Source: Leclercia sp. AS011
GTDB taxonomy: Bacteria; Pseudomonadota; Gammaproteobacteria; Enterobacterales; Enterobacteriaceae
Direction: 5' to 3'
Length of the DNA: 64,000 bases
Assembly (NCBI RefSeq): GCF_037152535.1
Contig: NZ_JBBCMA010000007.1
Location: 143,216 to 207,215 of the forward strand
In this document: in pieces, positions 19,592-28,989 of the stretch
How positions within the stretch are numbered: the first letter of the stretch is position 1
Layout of the letters: each line of letters starts with the position of its first letter
Program-made: the position numbers and the translations under genes
Notes under the pieces: model-generated
Seen by the model: only the letters and a program-made list of their open reading frames with translations
Database searches by the model: none
What the model was told of the DNA's origin: nothing

Positions 19592-20113
19592 ATGGCAGAG
19601 AAACGCAATATCTTTCTGGTTGGGCCTATGGGTGCCGGCAAAAGCACTATTGGGCGCCAGTTAGCTCAACAACTCAATATGGAATTTTACGATTCTGATC
19701 AAGAGATTGAGAAACGAACCGGAGCTGATGTGGGCTGGGTCTTCGATGTAGAAGGCGAAGAGGGTTTCCGTGACCGTGAAGAAAAAGTCATTAATGAACT
19801 TACGGAAAAACAGGGCATTGTGCTGGCTACTGGCGGCGGCTCTGTAAAATCTCGCGAAACTCGCAACCGTCTCTCCGCCCGCGGTGTCGTGGTCTATCTT
19901 GAAACGACCATCGAAAAACAACTGGCGCGTACGCAGCGTGATAAAAAACGCCCGTTGCTGCAGGTTGAGACGCCTCCACGTGAAGTTCTGGAAGCCCTGG
20001 CTGGTGAACGCAATCCGCTGTACGAAGAGATTGCCGACGTCACCATTCGCACAGACGATCAGAGCGCTAAAGTGGTCGCAAACCAGATTATTCATATGCT
20101 GGAAAGCAACTGA
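19592..20113 (+). CDS. aroK: Shikimate kinase I
   Basis: AroK phosphorylates shikimate at O-3 with ATP in the common aromatic pathway. The 173-residue P-loop kinase has Walker [10 protein letters not shown] at residues 11-19, the shikimate-binding Asp/Arg region ([11 protein letters not shown]), the ATGGGSV glycine motif near residue 79 and the lid arginines ([12 protein letters not shown]). It is the first gene of the long aroK-trpS superoperon. Confidence 0.98.
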   Translation: MAEKRNIFLVGPMGAGKSTIGRQLAQQLNMEFYDSDQEIEKRTGADVGWVFDVEGEEGFRDREEKVINELTEKQGIVLATGGGSVKSRETRNRLSARGVVVYLETTIEKQLARTQRDKKRPLLQVETPPREVLEALAGERNPLYEEIADVTIRTDDQSAKVVANQIIHMLESN

Positions 20114-20170
20114 TTCTGGCTTTATATACACTCGCCTGCGGGTAAAAGCATTTAAGGTGGATGTCGCGCT

Positions 20171-21259
20171 ATGGAGAGGATTACAGTCACTCTCGGTGAA
20201 CGGAGTTACCCTATCACTATCGCGGCTGGTTTGTTTAACGACCCAGCTTCCTTCTTACCACTGAAAGCGGGTGATCAGGCAATGCTGGTCACCAACGAGA
20301 CTCTGGCTCCGCTTTATCTCGACAACGTGCGTCAGCGCCTTGAACAGGCTGGCGTGAAGGTCGACAGTGTGATTCTGCCTGATGGCGAGCAGTATAAAAG
20401 CCTGACGGTACTGGATACCGTCTTTACCGCATTACTGCAAAAACCGCATGGTCGCGATACTACACTGCTGGCGTTAGGCGGCGGTGTTGTTGGCGATCTT
20501 ACGGGGTTTGCTGCGGCAAGCTATCAGCGTGGCGTCCGTTTTATTCAGATCCCTACCACGCTGTTGTCGCAGGTCGACTCTTCTGTTGGCGGCAAAACGG
20601 CCGTTAACCATCCGCTTGGCAAAAACATGATTGGCGCGTTCTACCAGCCCGCTTCGGTGGTGGTGGATCTCGACTGTCTGCAAACGCTGCCTCAGCGTGA
20701 GCTGGCCTCGGGCCTGGCGGAAGTGATCAAGTACGGCATTATTCTCGACGGCGCGTTCTTTAGCTGGCTGGAAGAGAACATGGATGCCTTACTGCGCCTG
20801 GATGGTCAGGCGATGGCGTACTGTATTCGTCGCTGCTGTGAGCTGAAAGCAGAAGTCGTGGCCGCAGACGAGCGCGAAACAGGCTTACGTGCTTTACTGA
20901 ATCTGGGGCACACCTACGGTCATGCTATCGAAGCCGAAATGGGCTACGGTAACTGGCTGCATGGCGAGGCCGTTGCGGCGGGGATGGTTATGGCCGCGCG
21001 CACCTCGGAGCGTCTGGGTCAGTTCAGCAAGGCGGATACGCAACGCATTATTACGCTGCTTGAGCGTGCCGGGTTACCGGTGACGGGGCCGCGTGAAATG
21101 TCAGCGCAGGCCTACTTGCCGCATATGATGCGTGATAAAAAAGTATTAGCAGGCGAGATGCGTCTGGTGCTCCCGCTTGCGATAGGTAAGAGTGAAGTGC
21201 GTGGCGGTGTGCCGCACGATGTGGTTCTTGGCGCTATTGCTGATTGCCAGCAGGCGTAA
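20171..21259 (+). CDS. aroB: 3-Dehydroquinate synthase
   Basis: AroB converts DAHP to 3-dehydroquinate using NAD+ and a divalent metal. The 362-residue product has the NAD-binding glycine motif [11 protein letters not shown] near residues 100-110, the substrate loop [11 protein letters not shown], and metal ligands in the region [21 protein letters not shown] and [10 protein letters not shown]. It lies 57 bp downstream of aroK. Confidence 0.98.
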   Translation: MERITVTLGERSYPITIAAGLFNDPASFLPLKAGDQAMLVTNETLAPLYLDNVRQRLEQAGVKVDSVILPDGEQYKSLTVLDTVFTALLQKPHGRDTTLLALGGGVVGDLTGFAAASYQRGVRFIQIPTTLLSQVDSSVGGKTAVNHPLGKNMIGAFYQPASVVVDLDCLQTLPQRELASGLAEVIKYGIILDGAFFSWLEENMDALLRLDGQAMAYCIRRCCELKAEVVAADERETGLRALLNLGHTYGHAIEAEMGYGNWLHGEAVAAGMVMAARTSERLGQFSKADTQRIITLLERAGLPVTGPREMSAQAYLPHMMRDKKVLAGEMRLVLPLAIGKSEVRGGVPHDVVLGAIADCQQA

Positions 21260-21351
21260 CTATTAGAAAGGTCCGGCTGCGGTAAAATGTAGCCATTTTG
21301 CTTCAGGTGATGTGCAAAGTCGTAGGCATAAGCCTTTTAGTGGGGTGTTAA

Positions 21352-22641
21352 ATGGATGAATTCAAACCAGAAGACGAGCTGAAACCCGATCCCAGCGATC
21401 GTCGTACTGGTCGTACTCGCCAATCTTCAGAACGTGATAACGAGCCGCAAATTAACTTTGACGAGGTCGATCTCGAAAACGATGATCCTCGTCCTTCGCG
21501 TGGCCGTGCTGCCCGCGACGAGCGTGAAGAAGAGGACTATGAGTCTGAAGATGATTCAGTGGACGAAGCGCCCGTAGAGCGTCGCCCGCGCAAGCGTAAA
21601 GCCGCTCCGGCGAAGCCCGCTTCCCGCCAGTACATTATGATGGGTCTGGGCGTGCTGGTCCTGCTGCTGCTGATCATCGGCGTCGGCTCGGCACTCAAAG
21701 CCCCGTCGAGCAATCCAGCCGATCAGAACGCCTCTGTTGAGAAGAGCGTCGATCTGTCCGGCAATGCGGCCGATCAGGCCAACGGTACCCAGCCTGCACC
21801 GGGCACGACTTCTGCCGAACAGAGTGCCGGGAATACCCAGCAGGAGATCTCTCTGCCGCCAGTCGCGTCTACACCAACCCAGGGCCAGGCACCGGCAACC
21901 CCGGAAGGCCAGCAGCGTGTTGAAGTGCAGGGCGATCTGAACAACGCGCTGACGCAGCCGCAGAACCAGCAGCAGGTCAACAACGTTGTGGTTAACTCCA
22001 CGCTGCCGACCGAGCCTGCAACCGTGGCGCCAATCCGCGGTGCGAGCGGGCAACAGCAGACGGCGGCGACAGAATCTGCGCCACGCCAGACTAAGCCGGC
22101 CCAGCATCAGGAACGTAAGCAGACGGTCATTGAGCCGAAGCGTGAAGTGAAGCCGCAGCCAGTGGCCAAAGCGGAAGAGCCGAAAGCGACCGCTCAGCCG
22201 AAGCGCAGCGAAACCGTGATCAACGCTCCGGCGAAAACGCCTGCTGCAACAGCGACGGCACCGAAAGCGACTGCAACGTCAGCCCCGACCGCGACCGCCT
22301 CGGCACCAGCAGCGGCAGCAGCCCCTGCGGCCACCGCCGGTACTGGTAAAACAACCGGCAACGTGAGTTCGCTGAAATCGGCCTCATCCAGCAACTACAC
22401 GCTGCAGTTGAGCAGTTCTTCCAGCTATGACAACCTCAACAGCTGGGCGAAAAAGTCGAACCTGAAAAACTTCGTTGTCTATGAGACTACCCGTAACGGT
22501 CAGCCCTGGTATGTGCTGGTGAGCGGCGTCTATGCTTCGAAAGATGAAGCAAAACGCGCGGTCGCAACACTGCCTGCTGATGTTCAGGCGAAAAACCCAT
22601 GGGCGAAGCCGATCCGTCAGGTTCAGTCCGATTTGAAGTAA
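21352..22641 (+). CDS. damX: Cell division protein DamX (SPOR domain)
   Basis: DamX is a bitopic inner-membrane protein that accumulates at the septal ring through its SPOR domain, which binds denuded glycans. The 429 residues comprise a charged cytosolic N-terminus (acidic and Arg-rich, 1-92), a TM at about 94-114, a long low-complexity Pro/Ala/Thr/Gln periplasmic linker (about 120-340), and the C-terminal SPOR domain (about 345-425) starting [17 protein letters not shown]. The linker codes for Ala/Thr-rich tracts near residues 295-325. Confidence 0.96.
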   Translation: MDEFKPEDELKPDPSDRRTGRTRQSSERDNEPQINFDEVDLENDDPRPSRGRAARDEREEEDYESEDDSVDEAPVERRPRKRKAAPAKPASRQYIMMGLGVLVLLLLIIGVGSALKAPSSNPADQNASVEKSVDLSGNAADQANGTQPAPGTTSAEQSAGNTQQEISLPPVASTPTQGQAPATPEGQQRVEVQGDLNNALTQPQNQQQVNNVVVNSTLPTEPATVAPIRGASGQQQTAATESAPRQTKPAQHQERKQTVIEPKREVKPQPVAKAEEPKATAQPKRSETVINAPAKTPAATATAPKATATSAPTATASAPAAAAAPAATAGTGKTTGNVSSLKSASSSNYTLQLSSSSSYDNLNSWAKKSNLKNFVVYETTRNGQPWYVLVSGVYASKDEAKRAVATLPADVQAKNPWAKPIRQVQSDLK

Positions 22642-22708
22642 TCTGTGAAGCGCAGGATGCTGTCGGAGCTTTCTCCACAGCCGGAGAAGGTGTAATCAGT
22701 TAGTCAGC

Positions 22709-23521
22709 ATGAAAAAAAATCGCGCTTTTCTGAAATGGGCAGGGGGGAAATACCCCCTGCTCGATGATATTAAACAACGCCTGCCTGCGGGCGAGTGTCT
22801 TGTCGAACCCTTTGTGGGCGCGGGTTCGGTGTTCCTCAACACCGACTACTCCCGCTATATCCTTGCGGATATCAACAGCGACCTCATCGACCTCTATAAC
22901 ATCGTGAAGCTGCGTACCGACGAGTACGTAGATGAGGCGCGTAAGCTGTTTACCCCCGAGAACAACAACCCGGACGTTTACTACGCGCTACGCGCTGAGT
23001 TTAACCAGAGCCAGGATAAGTTCCGTCGGGCGCTGCTGTTCCTCTACCTCAACCGCCACGGCTATAACGGCCTGTGCCGGTATAATCTGCGTGGTCAATT
23101 CAACGTGCCTTTTGGTCGCTACAAGCGCCCTTATTTCCCGCAGGCTGAGTTGTATCACTTTGCTGAAAAAGCGCAGAATGCGGAGTTCCATTGCCTCTCG
23201 TATGAAGAGTGTATGGAGAAAGCGGACGCTGAATCGGTGGTCTACTGCGATCCGCCTTACGCCCCTCTGTCGGCAACGGCAAACTTTACCGCTTATCACA
23301 CCAACAGCTTCAGCCCTGCCGAGCAGGCGCGTCTGGCGGAAATGGCGGAAAAGCTGGTCAGCAAAAGAATTCCGGTGTTAATTTCGAATCACGACACGCC
23401 TGATACGCGCGAATGGTACAAAGCCGCGGATCATTATCAGGTCAAAGTCCGGCGCAGCATCAGCAGCAACGGCGGTACACGTAAAAAGGTGGACGAACTG
23501 CTGGCTCTCTATCTACCCTGA
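22709..23521 (+). CDS. dam: DNA adenine methyltransferase Dam
   Basis: Dam methylates N6 of adenine in GATC and so marks DNA for mismatch repair, SeqA binding and replication control. The 270-residue enzyme has the SAM motif FVGAGS at 35-40 (motif I) and the catalytic DPPY at 181-184. The C-terminus ends LALYLP, about eight residues shorter than E. coli K-12 Dam, which continues past LALY; the catalytic part is intact. Confidence 0.98.
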   Translation: MKKNRAFLKWAGGKYPLLDDIKQRLPAGECLVEPFVGAGSVFLNTDYSRYILADINSDLIDLYNIVKLRTDEYVDEARKLFTPENNNPDVYYALRAEFNQSQDKFRRALLFLYLNRHGYNGLCRYNLRGQFNVPFGRYKRPYFPQAELYHFAEKAQNAEFHCLSYEECMEKADAESVVYCDPPYAPLSATANFTAYHTNSFSPAEQARLAEMAEKLVSKRIPVLISNHDTPDTREWYKAADHYQVKVRRSISSNGGTRKKVDELLALYLP

Positions 23522-23562
23522 GCCGTTTCGCCCGCCATTAAACAAAGTTCAAGGAGATGCGG

Positions 23563-24240
23563 ATGAAACAGTATTTGATTGCACCCTCAATTCTTTCGGC
23601 TGATTTTGCCCGGCTGGGCGAAGACACCGCGAAAGCCCTGGCTGCCGGTGCGGATGTCGTTCATTTCGACGTTATGGATAACCACTACGTGCCTAACCTG
23701 ACCATCGGCCCGATGGTGCTGAAGGCGCTGCGCAACTACGGGGTGACCGCCCCTATTGACGTACATCTGATGGTGAAGCCGGTCGACCGCATCGTGCCGG
23801 ATTTTGCCGCCGCGGGTGCCAGCATCATCACTTTCCATCCTGAAGCTTCTGAACACGTTGACCGCACCCTGCAGCTTATCAAAGAGCATGGCTGTAAGGC
23901 GGGCCTGGTGTTCAACCCGGCTACCCCGCTGAGCTACCTCGATTACGTGATGGATAAACTGGACGTGATCCTGCTGATGTCCGTTAACCCGGGCTTCGGC
24001 GGCCAGTCTTTCATTCCACAAACCCTGGATAAGCTGCGCGAGGTGCGCCGTCGCATCGACGAATCTGGCTTTGATATCCGTCTCGAAGTGGACGGTGGCG
24101 TGAAGGTGAGCAATATCGGTGACATCGCTGCCGCGGGCGCTGACATGTTCGTGGCCGGTTCGGCGATTTTCGATCAGCCGGACTACAAAAAAGTCATTGA
24201 TGAAATGCGCAGCGAACTGGCGAAGGTAAGTCATGAATAA
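23563..24240 (+). CDS. rpe: Ribulose-phosphate 3-epimerase
   Basis: Rpe interconverts D-ribulose 5-phosphate and D-xylulose 5-phosphate in the pentose phosphate pathway. The 225-residue TIM barrel shows the catalytic Asp in [12 protein letters not shown], the metal-binding HLMV and the phosphate-binding loops NPGFGGQ and EVDGGV. The frame opens at 23557, but the ATG at 23563 ([18 protein letters not shown]), with AAGGAG upstream, equals the E. coli start. It overlaps gph by 8 bp. Confidence 0.98.
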   Translation: MKQYLIAPSILSADFARLGEDTAKALAAGADVVHFDVMDNHYVPNLTIGPMVLKALRNYGVTAPIDVHLMVKPVDRIVPDFAAAGASIITFHPEASEHVDRTLQLIKEHGCKAGLVFNPATPLSYLDYVMDKLDVILLMSVNPGFGGQSFIPQTLDKLREVRRRIDESGFDIRLEVDGGVKVSNIGDIAAAGADMFVAGSAIFDQPDYKKVIDEMRSELAKVSHE

Positions 24241-24994
24241 TTTGCAGGCAATTCGGGGCGTTGCGTTTGACCTCGACGGCACGCTGGTAGACAGCGCGCC
24301 GGGCTTAACCGCGGCGGTTGACCAGGCGCTGTATGCGCTGGAGCTGCCGGTAGCGGGCGAAGAGCGCGTGATAACCTGGATTGGTAACGGGGCCGACGTG
24401 CTGATGGAGCGCGCGCTGACCTGGGCGCGTCAGGAACGCGCCATCCAGCGTGCGGCGCAGGGCAAACCTGGCGTCGATCACGCGGATATCCCACAGGAAG
24501 AGCAGATTCGCCTCCTGCGTAAGCTGTTCAACCGTTTCTATGAAGAGACGGTGGAAGAGGGCAGCTTCCTGTTCCCGGACGTGGCCGGCACCCTGAGCGC
24601 GCTGCATGCGAAAGGCATGCCGCTCGGGCTGGTGACCAACAAACCTACGGCCTTCGTTGGGCCACTGCTTGAAGCGCTGGATATCGCTAAATACTTCTCG
24701 GTGATTGTCGGCGGCGATGACGTGCAGAATAAGAAGCCGCATCCCGAACCACTGCTGCTGGTGGCAGGAAAATTATCCTTGTCGCCGGACGCGCTGCTCT
24801 TTGTCGGGGATTCGCGCAATGATATTCTGGCGGCCAGGGCAGCAGGCTGCCCGTCCGTAGGCCTGACCTATGGCTATAACTACGGTGAATCCATTACGCT
24901 GAGTGAGCCGGATTTCGTCTTCGACCACTTCAAAGATTTACTGCCCGTTCTCGGGCTTTCGCACAGTGAAAATCAGGAATTGAAAAATGACTAA
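24233..24994 (+). CDS. gph: Phosphoglycolate phosphatase
   Basis: Gph is a HAD phosphatase that removes 2-phosphoglycolate, a by-product of repair of oxidised DNA ends. The 253-residue protein has HAD motif [11 protein letters not shown] (12-21), motif II LVTNKPT, the conserved Lys in NKKPHP and motif [10 protein letters not shown]. It overlaps both neighbours by 8 bp (rpe upstream, trpS downstream), which implies tight translational coupling. Confidence 0.97.
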   Translation: MNNLQAIRGVAFDLDGTLVDSAPGLTAAVDQALYALELPVAGEERVITWIGNGADVLMERALTWARQERAIQRAAQGKPGVDHADIPQEEQIRLLRKLFNRFYEETVEEGSFLFPDVAGTLSALHAKGMPLGLVTNKPTAFVGPLLEALDIAKYFSVIVGGDDVQNKKPHPEPLLLVAGKLSLSPDALLFVGDSRNDILAARAAGCPSVGLTYGYNYGESITLSEPDFVFDHFKDLLPVLGLSHSENQELKND

Positions 24995-25991
24995 GCCCAT
25001 CGTATTTAGTGGCGCACAGCCCTCAGGTGAACTGACCATTGGCAACTATATGGGTGCGCTGCGTCAGTGGGTGGGCATGCAGGATGACTATCACTGCATC
25101 TACTGCATCGTTGACCAGCACGCCATTACCGTGCGCCAGGATCCGCAGCAGTTGCGTAAAGCAACGCTCGACACCCTTGCGCTGTACCTGGCCTGCGGTA
25201 TCGATCCTGAGAAAAGCACCATCTTCGTTCAGTCTCACGTGCCGGAACACGCTCAGCTGGGCTGGGCCCTGAACTGCTACACCTATTTCGGCGAGCTGAG
25301 CCGCATGACCCAGTTCAAGGATAAATCTTCCCGTTACGCTGAAAACATCAACGCCGGTCTGTTCGACTATCCGGTCCTGATGGCAGCTGACATTCTGCTG
25401 TATCAGACCAACCAGGTGCCGGTGGGTGAAGACCAGAAGCAGCACCTGGAGCTGAGCCGCGATATTGCCCAGCGTTTCAACGCGATTTACGGCGATGTGT
25501 TTAAAGTGCCAGAGCCGTTCATTCCAAAATTCGGTGCGCGCGTGATGTCGCTGCTGGAGCCGACCAAGAAGATGTCCAAGTCAGATGATAACCGCAACAA
25601 CGTTATCGGCCTGCTGGAAGACCCGAAATCGGTGGTTAAAAAGCTCAAGCGTGCGGTGACCGATTCCGACGAGCCGCCTGTTGTGCGCTACGACGTGCAG
25701 AACAAAGCGGGCGTCTCCAACCTGCTGGATATCCTCTCCGGTGTCACCGGCCAGAGCATTCCTGAGCTGGAGCAGCACTTCGAAGGCAAAATGTACGGTC
25801 ACCTGAAAGGTGAAGTGGCGGATGCGGTCTCCGGTATGCTGACCGAACTGCAGGCGCGCTACAACCAGTTCCGTAACGACGAAGCCTTCCTGCAGAAGGT
25901 GATGAAAGACGGTGCCGAGAAAGCCAGTGCGCGCGCTTCTGAGACGCTGAAAGCGGTGTACGAAGCGATTGGGTTTGTTGCGAAGCCGTAA
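24987..25991 (+). CDS. trpS: Tryptophanyl-tRNA synthetase
   Basis: TrpS charges tRNA-Trp. This class Ic synthetase has 334 residues, with the HIGH-equivalent TIGN at 17-20 and the KMSKS loop at about 194-198. It is the last gene of the aroK-trpS series and is followed by a REP element and a strong terminator. In E. coli K-12 the yhfZ-yhfS/frl block follows on the other side; here it is absent. Confidence 0.98.
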   Translation: MTKPIVFSGAQPSGELTIGNYMGALRQWVGMQDDYHCIYCIVDQHAITVRQDPQQLRKATLDTLALYLACGIDPEKSTIFVQSHVPEHAQLGWALNCYTYFGELSRMTQFKDKSSRYAENINAGLFDYPVLMAADILLYQTNQVPVGEDQKQHLELSRDIAQRFNAIYGDVFKVPEPFIPKFGARVMSLLEPTKKMSKSDDNRNNVIGLLEDPKSVVKKLKRAVTDSDEPPVVRYDVQNKAGVSNLLDILSGVTGQSIPELEQHFEGKMYGHLKGEVADAVSGMLTELQARYNQFRNDEAFLQKVMKDGAEKASARASETLKAVYEAIGFVAKP

Positions 25992-25997
25992 GGTTTT

Positions 25998-26030
25998 GTA
26001 GGCCGGGTAAGGCGCAGCCGCCACCCGGCG
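25998..26030. repeat. REP-like palindrome after trpS
   Basis: A single REP-type unit, starting GTAGGCCGGGTAAGGCG and ending GCCACCCGGC, lies 7 bp after the trpS stop and before the terminator. It has the same consensus as the pair at 6158-6233. Confidence 0.8.
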
Positions 26031-26044
26031 AGACAACCGCACGA

Positions 26045-26077
26045 ATAAAAAAACCGGGGAATCCCCGGTTTTTTTAT
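26045..26077. terminator. Bidirectional rho-independent terminator trpS/yhfL
   Basis: An A run, a GC stem ACCGGGG / CCCCGGT with a 3-nt loop, and a T run (26069-26075) form a symmetrical terminator that serves trpS on the plus strand and yhfL on the minus strand. Confidence 0.93.
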
Positions 26078-26090
26078 GCCTGAAAAATAC

Positions 26091-26261
26091 TTACTGATTT
26101 GCCGCCGGGCCACAGCCACCGATGATCTTGGAGATGGAGATCGCCGGGTGCAGCAGGTAGTCGTAGCTGCAGTTATTTTTGGTGTTTTGCACGTGGCCGG
26201 TGCACGCCGTCAGGGTAGTTAAGATGCCTGCAACCAGGGCAATCTTTGCCAGTTTGAACAT
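26091..26261 (-). CDS. yhfL: Small lipoprotein YhfL
   Basis: This is a 56-residue predicted lipoprotein of unknown function. It has a signal peptide with the lipobox LTAC, Cys20 being the acylated residue, and a short mature part with two further cysteines (NNCSYDYLLHPAISISKIIGGCG). The frame opens far upstream, but the ATG at 26261 with AAGGAAG before it gives the lipoprotein signal directly at the N-terminus. It lies 134 bp beyond the cysG stop, separated by a 9-bp hairpin, so it is probably expressed from its own promoter. Confidence 0.92.
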   Translation of the reverse strand: MFKLAKIALVAGILTTLTACTGHVQNTKNNCSYDYLLHPAISISKIIGGCGPAANQ

Positions 26262-26343
26262 AACGCTTCCTTGTCTGTAACATGAGGGAATATATAGAAA
26301 ATATGCTTTCGCGGAAGGTATGTTATCGACAGAGGTAAGAGAG

Positions 26344-26367
26344 GAGTAGTCCATAACAGGACTACTC
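26344..26367 (-). terminator. Hairpin between cysG and yhfL
   Basis: A perfect 9-bp inverted repeat (GAGTAGTCC / GGACTACTC) with a 6-nt loop begins 29 bp after the cysG stop on the minus strand. The sequence after the stem on that strand (CTCTCTTACC) is pyrimidine-rich but not a T run, so it could be a weak terminator or a 3'-end stabiliser of the nir-cysG message. Confidence 0.5.
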
Positions 26368-26395
26368 ATTTTGCGGGGAATATGTTCAGTCTGGC

Positions 26396-27769
26396 TTAGT
26401 GGTTTGAGAACCAGTTGAGCTTGTCGCGCAGGGCCACCACGCGGCCTACGACGATCAGCGCCGGGCTTTCAACCTGCTGCGCCAGATCGCCCAACTGGGT
26501 TAACTCACCACTCACCACGCGCTGTTTGATCGCGGTACCGTTTTCCACCAGCGCAACCGGCATATCCGCCTCCATGCCGTGTTCAAGCAGCTTAGCCTGA
26601 ATGGTCGCCGCCTGGTTCAGCCCCATATAGAACACCAGGGTCTGTTTCTCGGCGGCCAGGTTATGCCAGTCCAGCTCGCTGCCGGTTTTCAGGTGGCCGG
26701 TGACCAGGCGCACGCTCTGGGCGTAATCACGATGGGTCAACGGAATGCCCGCATAGGCAGAACAGCCGGAGGCAGCGGTAATGCCCGGCACCACCGAGAA
26801 CGGAATGCCCGCCTCACAGAGGGTTTCCAGCTCCTCACCGCCGCGCCCGAAGATAAAGGGATCGCCCCCTTTCAGGCGCACCACGCGTTTACCTTTTTGC
26901 GCTTCACGCAGCAGGATCTGGTTAATCTCTTCCTGCGGCACGCAGTGGTAGCCCGCACGTTTGCCAACAAACACCCGATCCGCATCGCGGCGCACCAGGT
27001 TCATGATGTCGTCGGAGACCAGACGGTCATAGACCACGATATCCGCCTGCTGGATCTGCTGCAGCCCTTTGAGGGTCAGCAGGCCGGCATCGCCCGGACC
27101 GGCACCCACCAGCACCACTTCGCCCCGGTGATCGAGCGGAGCATTGATCAGCTGCTCGGTGGTTTCCTCCACGGCTTTCCGATCCTGATTTGCCAGCGAC
27201 TGCGCCAGTCGATCGTTGACGAAGAATTTTTCCCAGAAGCGGCGACGTTCGCCCACGGTGGCGAACTGCTTTTTCACGCGCGAGCGCAGCTGCCCGGCAT
27301 ACTGCGCCACCTGGCCCAGATGCTGGGGCAGGATCGCTTCCAGCTTTTCGCGCAGCAGGCGCGCCAGTACCGGGGAAGTCCCGCCGGAGGAGACGGCGAC
27401 CATCAGCGGCGAACGGTCGATAATCGACGGCATGATAAAGCTCGCCTCTTTCGGCGCATCCACCACGTTGCAGAAGATCCGCCGCGCTTCACAGGCGTTG
27501 CTGACACGCTGGTTAACCGCATCGTCGTCGGTGGCGGCAATGGTCAGCCAGCAGGTATCGAGCAGAGATTCCTGGAACTCACCCTCGACGAGGGTGAGCA
27601 TCCCTTCCTGCGCCCACACGGTGAATTGCGGGGCGAAGGCAAGGGCATTGACGGTGAGCCGGGCACCTGCCTCTAACAGCAGGCGGGCTTTGCGTTCAGC
27701 CACATCGCCACCCCCTACCAGCAGGCAGTCGCGATGACGTAATTGACAGAATATAGGCAGGTGATCCAC
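26396..27769 (-). CDS. cysG: Siroheme synthase CysG
   Basis: CysG turns uroporphyrinogen III into siroheme, the cofactor of nitrite and sulfite reductases, by two SAM-dependent methylations, NAD-dependent oxidation and Fe chelation. The 457-residue fusion has an N-terminal precorrin-2 dehydrogenase/ferrochelatase half (1-~210) with the NAD motif [18 protein letters not shown] at 17-34. The C-terminal SUMT half starts at ~215 ([18 protein letters not shown]) and contains [13 protein letters not shown]. It is the last gene of nirB-nirD-nirC-cysG, so cofactor supply is coupled to the reductase. Confidence 0.98.
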   Translation of the reverse strand: MDHLPIFCQLRHRDCLLVGGGDVAERKARLLLEAGARLTVNALAFAPQFTVWAQEGMLTLVEGEFQESLLDTCWLTIAATDDDAVNQRVSNACEARRIFCNVVDAPKEASFIMPSIIDRSPLMVAVSSGGTSPVLARLLREKLEAILPQHLGQVAQYAGQLRSRVKKQFATVGERRRFWEKFFVNDRLAQSLANQDRKAVEETTEQLINAPLDHRGEVVLVGAGPGDAGLLTLKGLQQIQQADIVVYDRLVSDDIMNLVRRDADRVFVGKRAGYHCVPQEEINQILLREAQKGKRVVRLKGGDPFIFGRGGEELETLCEAGIPFSVVPGITAASGCSAYAGIPLTHRDYAQSVRLVTGHLKTGSELDWHNLAAEKQTLVFYMGLNQAATIQAKLLEHGMEADMPVALVENGTAIKQRVVSGELTQLGDLAQQVESPALIVVGRVVALRDKLNWFSNH

Positions 27770-27783
27770 GACATTACCTCTTC

Positions 27784-28593
27784 TTACGGGTTGGCTTTCG
27801 CCTGAACGGTTGCGATGGTAGCCGGAGTCGGACGCTCCGCTTTAGGGGTAGCATACCAGTAACCCCAACCCATAAATACAACCCCAGAAAGGGTATTGCC
27901 AAGCGTTACCCACAGCAGGTTATGGCCGATACCTGACAGGGTATAAGCTTCGCTGTGGTGACCGAACCAGGAGAGGGCAAACAGCGTCATGTTAGCAACG
28001 GAGTGCTCGTAGCCGGAGGCGATAAAGGCCAGCAGACACCACCAGATGGCGATAAATTTCGCGGCACCTTCGGTACGGATCGCCATCCAGATGGCAAGGC
28101 AGACCAGCCAGTTGCAGAGCGCACCTTTGAAGAACAATACCATCGCCGGTGCGGAGGTTTTCGCCAGCGCGACGGTGTGCACGAGGCTGGTATCTACTGG
28201 CAGCAGGCTGCCGCCGCCCCAGCTGTAGAGCAGGGCGACAAACATCGAGCCGACCAGGTTGCCGAGCCAGGTTTGCGGCAGGATCGCCCACATCTGACCC
28301 TGAGTGATGGTGCCCGCTTTAACGCCCAGCGTCAGGAACATGGTGTGACCGGTAAACAGTTCAGAACCGGCGATGATGACCAGGGTCAGGGCGATACCAA
28401 AGGTGGCGCCCATCACCAGCGGACGAATGGCGGGATCGAGCAGATTGCCGAGGGTGAAAATTAAAATAATCCCCAGCCCGACATAGGCACCCGCCATGGC
28501 GGAGCTGATCCAGAACCCGAGAGGACTGTTTTTACTGAGGCGTGCAATACGCGCAGCATTAGCCGCACACTTATTGATAGTGTCTGTAAACAT
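27784..28593 (-). CDS. nirC: Nitrite transporter NirC (FNT family)
   Basis: NirC is a pentameric inner-membrane formate/nitrite-type channel that exchanges nitrite. The 269 residues contain six hydrophobic TM segments, and the FNT signatures are recognisable: [13 protein letters not shown] near residue 34, and a region near residues 165-205 that includes [10 protein letters not shown]. It lies 14 bp upstream of cysG and 69 bp downstream of nirD in the nir operon. Confidence 0.96.
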   Translation of the reverse strand: MFTDTINKCAANAARIARLSKNSPLGFWISSAMAGAYVGLGIILIFTLGNLLDPAIRPLVMGATFGIALTLVIIAGSELFTGHTMFLTLGVKAGTITQGQMWAILPQTWLGNLVGSMFVALLYSWGGGSLLPVDTSLVHTVALAKTSAPAMVLFFKGALCNWLVCLAIWMAIRTEGAAKFIAIWWCLLAFIASGYEHSVANMTLFALSWFGHHSEAYTLSGIGHNLLWVTLGNTLSGVVFMGWGYWYATPKAERPTPATIATVQAKANP

Positions 28594-28662
28594 GGCTTGA
28601 TTATCCTGAAAAATAAAAGAAAAAATTTAAAAAAGGGAGGCATTGCGCCTCCCTGTAAATAA

Positions 28663-28989
28663 TTAACCGCGTAACTGCACCTTGCCGTCTTTGACACGCA
28701 CGTCATAGTGCTTCACGGAGTGACTCTCATCTTCCATGCAGTGGCCGTCACTCAGGCGGAAACGCTGCTTTTTCAGCGGGCTGGCAACCCACAGCTCGCC
28801 CTGATGTTCGGCGATGATCCCGCGGGAGAGCACGCTGGCCTCGAAGAACGGGTCGATATTGCTGATGGCAAAGACCTGTTCGTCGTGACGCGGGCGGAAA
28901 ATGGCAACCTGCTCATGACCTAACAGCGCGCACACGCCGGTGGCAGGCAGGATCTCGTCGATTTTGCAGATGTTTACCCACTGGCTCAT
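28663..28989 (-). CDS. nirD: Nitrite reductase (NADH) small subunit NirD
   Basis: NirD is the small Rieske-fold subunit of the cytosolic NADH-dependent nitrite reductase. The 108-residue protein has the Rieske-like beta fold but not the paired CxH/CxxH cluster ligands, as expected for NirD. Its start overlaps the nirB stop by 4 bp (ATGA), indicating stoichiometric co-translation. Confidence 0.96.
   Translation of the reverse strand: MSQWVNICKIDEILPATGVCALLGHEQVAIFRPRHDEQVFAISNIDPFFEASVLSRGIIAEHQGELWVASPLKKQRFRLSDGHCMEDESHSVKHYDVRVKDGKVQLRG

Noticed and set aside
21352-22641. Ala/Thr/Pro/Gln-rich repeats in damX as a possible repeat element or transferred DNA
   Set aside because: A low-complexity periplasmic linker is the normal architecture of DamX.
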